From an uncultured Bacteroidales bacterium (lineage in GTDB: Bacteria; Bacteroidota; Bacteroidia; Bacteroidales; Bacteroidaceae), in assembly GCA_937896105.1 (NCBI GenBank), contig CALBKR010000246.1, forward strand, positions 1-10,347: DNA of 10,347 nt, given 5' to 3'. Below, piece after piece: positions 7,203 through 10,347 of this stretch. Every line of letters starts with the position of its first letter. Position 1 is the first letter of the stretch. The translations under genes and the position numbers were made by a program. The notes under the pieces are model-generated. The model was given only the letters and a program-made list of their open reading frames with translations. It was not told the origin of the DNA and made no database searches.

Positions 7203-7244
7203 CTTGTATCATAATTAAATATTATTGATAGTGATTGATTTGCA

Positions 7245-7281
7245 GTTCCGGGGCATAGTCCCTGTGCCTCGGAACATTTTT
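7245..7281 (+). terminator. Intrinsic terminator after acyl-ligase copy 1
   Basis: An 11-bp stem (7245-7255 with 7265-7275, one G-U pair, otherwise complementary) closes a 9-nt loop and is followed directly by ATTTTT (7276-7281). It begins 43 bp after the stop codon and separates copy 1 from copy 2. Confidence 0.9.
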
Positions 7282-7414
7282 ACCTCTCACTCTTTTTATT
7301 TTGTTTATTTGTGAAATAATGTTAAAGGGGTGTTGTTTTTGTACTATTAAATAATGAAAAGATGTCTTTTTTAAGTTAATTTTCAATTACAGGCTGACGT
7401 GTTCTGATATTTTT

Positions 7415-7445
7415 TTTGAAATTTGTATAAAAGCCATTGCTTTTG
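7415..7445 (+). promoter_or_regulatory. Putative promoter of acyl-ligase copy 2
   Basis: TTTG at 7415-7418, a 19-bp spacer, then TGCTTTTG at 7438-7445 (one mismatch to TAnnTTTG). The expected start near 7450 gives a leader of about 30 nt before the ATG at 7481. With the terminator at 7245 upstream, this makes copy 2 a separate transcription unit. Confidence 0.45.
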
Positions 7446-7480
7446 GCGCTAAACTGTAACAAACATAGAGTTATTATATT

Positions 7481-9160
7481 ATGAAACATTTTGTAAGTCT
7501 TATTAACGATTCTGTAAAAGCACATTGGGATTTGCCTGCTGTAACCAATTTCGGTGGAGAAACATTTACCTATGGTCAGATGGCTGAGCAGATTGCAAAG
7601 TACCATATCCTTTTCAGTGAGGCCGGTGTAAAGAAAGGTGAGAAGATTGCCCTGTATGCGCGTAACTCTGCCGAGTGGGTGATTGCTTATTTCGCGACAT
7701 TGACATACGAGGCAGTATCTGTTCCTTTCCTGCCCGATTTTATCCCCGGTGCAGTTGCCGAGTTGGGTGCGTTTTCCGAGTGTAAGCTCATTATTGCCGA
7801 TGACATTGCATTCAATGGCTTGAAAGAGGATGAGAAATACATCAAGCAGCTTGAGTCTACAAAAGGTTTTGCCGGTATAATAAATGTAAAGACCCTTAAA
7901 GCCGATCACGCGACAGACAAGGTGCTTGCTTCGGTCTGTGAGACTCTCGACGACCATTTTGCAAAGCTGTATCCCAATGGTCTGACAGCTGATAGTGTCA
8001 ATTTCTACAAGGAGGAGCGTGATATGGAGGCTGTTGTGGAAATCAGCTTCACATCGGGTACCACAAGTGCGACATCAAAGGGTGTAGTGCTTCCTGCACG
8101 TTCACTCTCTGTGAACCTTGATTTTGCACGTCGTGAGATACCTTTGGTGCGTGGAGGTCACATCTTTGCAATTCTTCCTATGGCTCATATGTTCGGACAG
8201 ACATTCGATGTCCTGTTCCCGCTCTCAGGCGGTAGTCACGTATTCGTTATGCCCGGCAAACCCACTCCGGCACGTCTCATAGGTGGTTTGGGTGCGGTAA
8301 AACCGTTTATGTTCCTCACAGTACCTTTGGTAATAGAGAAGATATTCAAGTCGAAGGTATTCCCTGCAACACGCAAATTCCCCGCAAAACTGCTGCTCAA
8401 GATACCCGGACTGGATAGGATAGTGCTCAACAAGATAAAGAAATCGCTCCTCAATGCCTTCGGCAATGGCTTTACAACAGGTCTTATTGTCGGCGGAGCC
8501 GCCCTTAACCGCGAGGTCGAGGATTTGCTCAAGCGAATGAAGTTCCCATATGTAGTAGGTTATGGTATGACCGAGTGCGGTCCGCTTATCTCATATCGCG
8601 ACAAGAGCGAATATGTGAAGTACTCTTGCGGTACCAAGGCTCATCCGCTTGAACTGCGTATCGATTCTGCAAATCCACGCCGTGTACTTGGTGAAATCCA
8701 GGTGAAGGGTGATGCGGTGATGCTTGGCTACTACAAGAACGAAGAGGCTACAGCAGCTGCATTTACAAAGGATGGCTGGTTGAAGACCGGCGATATGGGT
8801 CTTCTCGATGCAAAGGACAACCTCTTTATCAAGGGCCGTTGCAAGAATATGATTCTCACCGCAAGTGGCCAGAACATCTACCCCGAGGAGATTGAGGACA
8901 AGATAAACAACCTTCCCTATGTCATCGAGTCATTGGTTGTCGGCCGCAAGAATGCTGTTGTAGCACTTGTTGTTGCCGATTATGAGGCCGGCAAGAAGGA
9001 TGGCCTTGATGAGAAGGCTGTTGAGAAACTGGTTGAGGAGAATGTGCTTGCACTTAACTCCGAACTCCCTGTATACAGCAAGCTCGGTTATGTGGAGATG
9101 CGTACCGAGGCGTTCGAGAAGACACCGAAGCAGAGTATCAAGCGTTATATGTATTCATAA
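7481..9160 (+). CDS. AMP-forming acyl-CoA synthetase-like ligase, copy 2 (noncanonical P-loop)
   Basis: A 559-residue paralogue of the preceding gene with the same motif order: P-loop region FTSGTTSATSKG (190-201), LPMAHMFGQTFD (232-243), YGMTECGP (361-368), GWLKTGDMG (432-440, Asp438), KGRCKNMILT (451-460), QNIYPEEIE (464-472) and KTPKQSIKRY with probable catalytic Lys554. The P-loop differs from the usual TSGTTGxPKG: it has one extra residue and lacks the proline, although the Thr, Ser, Gly and Lys are kept. The other nucleotide-binding motifs are intact, so it should still be an active adenylating enzyme. No Shine-Dalgarno motif precedes the ATG, as is normal for Bacteroidetes. A strong terminator follows. 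Probable role: activation of fatty or related acids; the specific substrate and the thiol acceptor (CoA or a carrier protein) are not visible. Confidence 0.92.
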   Translation: MKHFVSLINDSVKAHWDLPAVTNFGGETFTYGQMAEQIAKYHILFSEAGVKKGEKIALYARNSAEWVIAYFATLTYEAVSVPFLPDFIPGAVAELGAFSECKLIIADDIAFNGLKEDEKYIKQLESTKGFAGIINVKTLKADHATDKVLASVCETLDDHFAKLYPNGLTADSVNFYKEERDMEAVVEISFTSGTTSATSKGVVLPARSLSVNLDFARREIPLVRGGHIFAILPMAHMFGQTFDVLFPLSGGSHVFVMPGKPTPARLIGGLGAVKPFMFLTVPLVIEKIFKSKVFPATRKFPAKLLLKIPGLDRIVLNKIKKSLLNAFGNGFTTGLIVGGAALNREVEDLLKRMKFPYVVGYGMTECGPLISYRDKSEYVKYSCGTKAHPLELRIDSANPRRVLGEIQVKGDAVMLGYYKNEEATAAAFTKDGWLKTGDMGLLDAKDNLFIKGRCKNMILTASGQNIYPEEIEDKINNLPYVIESLVVGRKNAVVALVVADYEAGKKDGLDEKAVEKLVEENVLALNSELPVYSKLGYVEMRTEAFEKTPKQSIKRYMYS

Positions 9161-9178
9161 TTCTATATTATATTATAG

Positions 9179-9215
9179 CAATAAAGCCTCCCGTTTTTGG
9201 CGGGAGGCTTTATTG
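9179..9215. terminator. Intrinsic terminator after acyl-ligase copy 2
   Basis: A perfect 15-bp stem (9179-9193 with 9201-9215) and a 7-nt loop, starting 19 bp after the stop codon. The outer stem is A/T-rich (CAATAAAG and CTTTATTG), so the U-tract forms part of the stem and only a short T-rich tail follows. Confidence 0.88.
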
Positions 9216-9295
9216 TTATAAGTAGGTATATTGATAATTTGAATTGCTATTATTTGCACAAAATAGCGTCGAGTGTGCAATTTGGTTAAAATAAA

Positions 9296-9327
9296 TTTGT
9301 ATATTAAAAAAATAATATAGAAATTTG
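9296..9327 (+). promoter_or_regulatory. Putative promoter of acyl-ligase copy 3
   Basis: TTTG at 9296-9299, a 20-bp spacer, then GAAATTTG at 9320-9327 (one mismatch to TAnnTTTG). Transcription would start near 9333, giving a leader of about 28 nt, similar to copy 2. It lies downstream of the terminator at 9179, so copy 3 appears independently transcribed. Confidence 0.45.
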
Positions 9328-9360
9328 TACCCGCAAATCAATCACACTATCAATTATACT

Positions 9361-10347
9361 ATGAAACATTTTATAAGTCATTTCAATGACGCCGTGAAAG
9401 CTCATTGGAATTTGCCGGCTGTGACCAATTTCGGTAAAGAGACCTACACATACGGTCAGGTAGCCGAGCAGATTGCAAAGTATCACATCCTCTTCGCTGA
9501 GGCGGGTATCGGCAAGAACGACAAGATTGCTCTTTATGCAAGGAACTCGGCCGAGTGGGTGATAGTCTATTTCGCAACGCTGACATACGAGGCAGTGACG
9601 GTTCCTTTCCTTCCCGACTTTATCCCCGGTGCAGTAGCAGAACTCGGTTCTTTCTCGGAGTGCAAGCTTCTTGTCGCCGATGACATTGCAATCAACAGCC
9701 TCAAGGAAGAAGAGAATTATATCAAACAATTGGAGTCTACCAAGGGTTTTGCCGGTATATTGAATATAAAGGATATGAGTGTGGCTGTTGCTGCCGACAA
9801 GAAACTGGCAGCTGTTTGCGAAACACTCGACGAGCGCTTTGCAAAGCTCTATCCAAATGGTCTGACAGCAGCCGATGTCAACTATTATAATGAGGAGCGT
9901 GATATGGAGGCTGTTGTGGAAATCAGCTTCACATCGGGTACAACCAGCACTGTATCAAAGGGCGTTGTGTTGCCTGCCCGTTCATTGTCGGCAAATCTTG
10001 ATTTCGGTCTCCGCACAATTCCAGCCTGCGTGGGCGGTCACATCTTTGCTATTCTTCCTATGGCTCATATGTTCGGACAGGCATTTGATGTCCTGTTCTC
10101 TCTCTCAAGCGGATGCCACGTGTTTGTGATGCCGGGAAAACCGACCCCTGCACGTCTCATCGGTGGCTTGGGCGCGGTAAAGCCGTTTATGTTCCTCACT
10201 GTGCCTTTGGTAATAGAGAAGATATTCAAGTCAAAGGTGTTCCCTGTGACACGCAAATATCCTGCAAAGCTGTTACTAAAGATACCCGGATTAAGAAAAA
10301 TCGTTCTCAACAAGATAAAGAAATCGCTCCTCAATGCCTTCGGAAAC
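9361..10347 (+). CDS. AMP-forming acyl-CoA synthetase-like ligase, copy 3 (partial, runs off the window)
   Basis: Open from the ATG at 9361 for 329 codons to the window edge with no stop, so the C-terminal part (YGMTECGP motif onward) is unseen. It begins MKHFISHFND and aligns residue for residue with copy 2. The P-loop FTSGTTSTVSKG (190-201) has the same one-residue insertion and lacks the proline, and LPMAHMFGQAFD (232-243) follows. Differences from copy 2 concentrate in the N-terminal subdomain: residues 134-151 and 211-224 are most changed, while 253-329 are nearly invariant. By family it should adenylate a carboxylic acid. The concentrated differences could reflect altered specificity or relaxed constraint. 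Its own promoter-like boxes lie at 9296-9327. Family is sure; substrate, and whether the gene is intact beyond the window, are unknown. Confidence 0.9.
   Translation, partial: MKHFISHFNDAVKAHWNLPAVTNFGKETYTYGQVAEQIAKYHILFAEAGIGKNDKIALYARNSAEWVIVYFATLTYEAVTVPFLPDFIPGAVAELGSFSECKLLVADDIAINSLKEEENYIKQLESTKGFAGILNIKDMSVAVAADKKLAAVCETLDERFAKLYPNGLTAADVNYYNEERDMEAVVEISFTSGTTSTVSKGVVLPARSLSANLDFGLRTIPACVGGHIFAILPMAHMFGQAFDVLFSLSSGCHVFVMPGKPTPARLIGGLGAVKPFMFLTVPLVIEKIFKSKVFPVTRKYPAKLLLKIPGLRKIVLNKIKKSLLNAFGN

Larger units (their letters stand above)
7481..10347 (+). repeat. Tandem duplication of acyl-ligase genes (copies 2 and 3)
   Basis: The coding sequence at 9361-10347 aligns without indels to 7481-8467 at a constant offset of 1880 bp. 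Hand comparison of the proteins gives 56 differences in 329 residues. Three nucleotide blocks are identical: 50 bp (8012-8061 and 9892-9941), 30 bp (8171-8200 and 10051-10080) and 38 bp (8426-8463 and 10306-10343). The intergenic sequences in front of the two copies are not obviously alike. Confidence 0.85.

Noticed and set aside
7418..7425. GAAATTTG before ligase copy 2, the same octamer as the proposed -7 box of copy 3.
   Set aside because: No -33 box lies at the correct distance here. The pair TTTG (7415) and TGCTTTTG (7438) has the right 19-bp spacing, so the shared octamer is probably coincidental.
7376..7957. A 193-codon minus-strand ORF and a similar one at 9304-9729.
   Set aside because: Both are antisense to the 5' ends of ligase copies 2 and 3. 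They resemble one another only because the coding strands are duplicated.
5523..10347. The adenylating enzymes as part of a nonribosomal peptide or other natural-product cluster.
   Set aside because: No carrier, condensation, thioesterase or transport domain is present, and the motifs fit stand-alone acyl-CoA synthetases.

Overview
The window looks like chromosomal DNA from a member of the Bacteroidales (Bacteroides/Prevotella-like). The reasons are start codons preceded by A/T-rich sequence with no Shine-Dalgarno motif, several TAnnTTTG-type -7 promoter elements (some with a TTTG/TTG -33 box 19-20 bp upstream), a lipoprotein resembling the Bacteroidetes DUF5715 family, and a secreted GH20 hexosaminidase with a Bacteroidetes-style signal peptide. 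No mobile element, tRNA, rRNA or CRISPR array was seen.

Layout. (1) Positions 1-2064, minus strand: a secreted GH20 beta-N-acetylhexosaminidase whose C-terminus lies beyond the left edge. (2) Positions 2065-2292: a divergent promoter region. (3) Positions 2293-2997, plus: a lipoprotein with an M15-peptidase-like metal-site signature. (4) Positions 3025-3056: a perfect inverted repeat that can terminate transcription from both sides. (5) Positions 3085-4860, minus: the carboxyltransferase subunit of a pyruvate carboxylase/oxaloacetate decarboxylase-type enzyme, with a C-terminal biotinyl-like tail that lacks the biotin lysine motif. (6) Positions 4861-5522: a 662-bp divergent intergenic region with a 14-bp palindrome, a possible leader hairpin and four copies of a 10-bp motif. 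(7) Positions 5523 to the right edge, plus: three head-to-tail paralogous AMP-forming acyl ligases (ANL superfamily). The first two are complete at 559 codons each. The third runs off the window after 329 codons.

How the genes relate. Each acyl ligase seems to be its own transcription unit: terminators follow the first and second, and promoter-like boxes precede the second and third. The second and third are recent duplicates (about 83% protein identity over the shared 329 residues by hand alignment, with no indels). They share an unusual P-loop carrying one extra residue and no proline. The first copy is more divergent and keeps a near-canonical P-loop. The ligases probably activate fatty or other carboxylic acids to acyl-adenylates and then thioesters, but the substrate cannot be read from the sequence. 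The carboxyltransferase belongs to C3/C4 acid metabolism. The hexosaminidase belongs to glycan foraging or turnover. Nothing shows that the left-hand genes are functionally linked to the ligases.

Most of the window is ordinary metabolism. The parts most worth a second look are the tandem ligase array with its altered P-loop, the clustered GRYGAAATTA motif ahead of it, and the carboxyltransferase lacking a biotin-attachment lysine.
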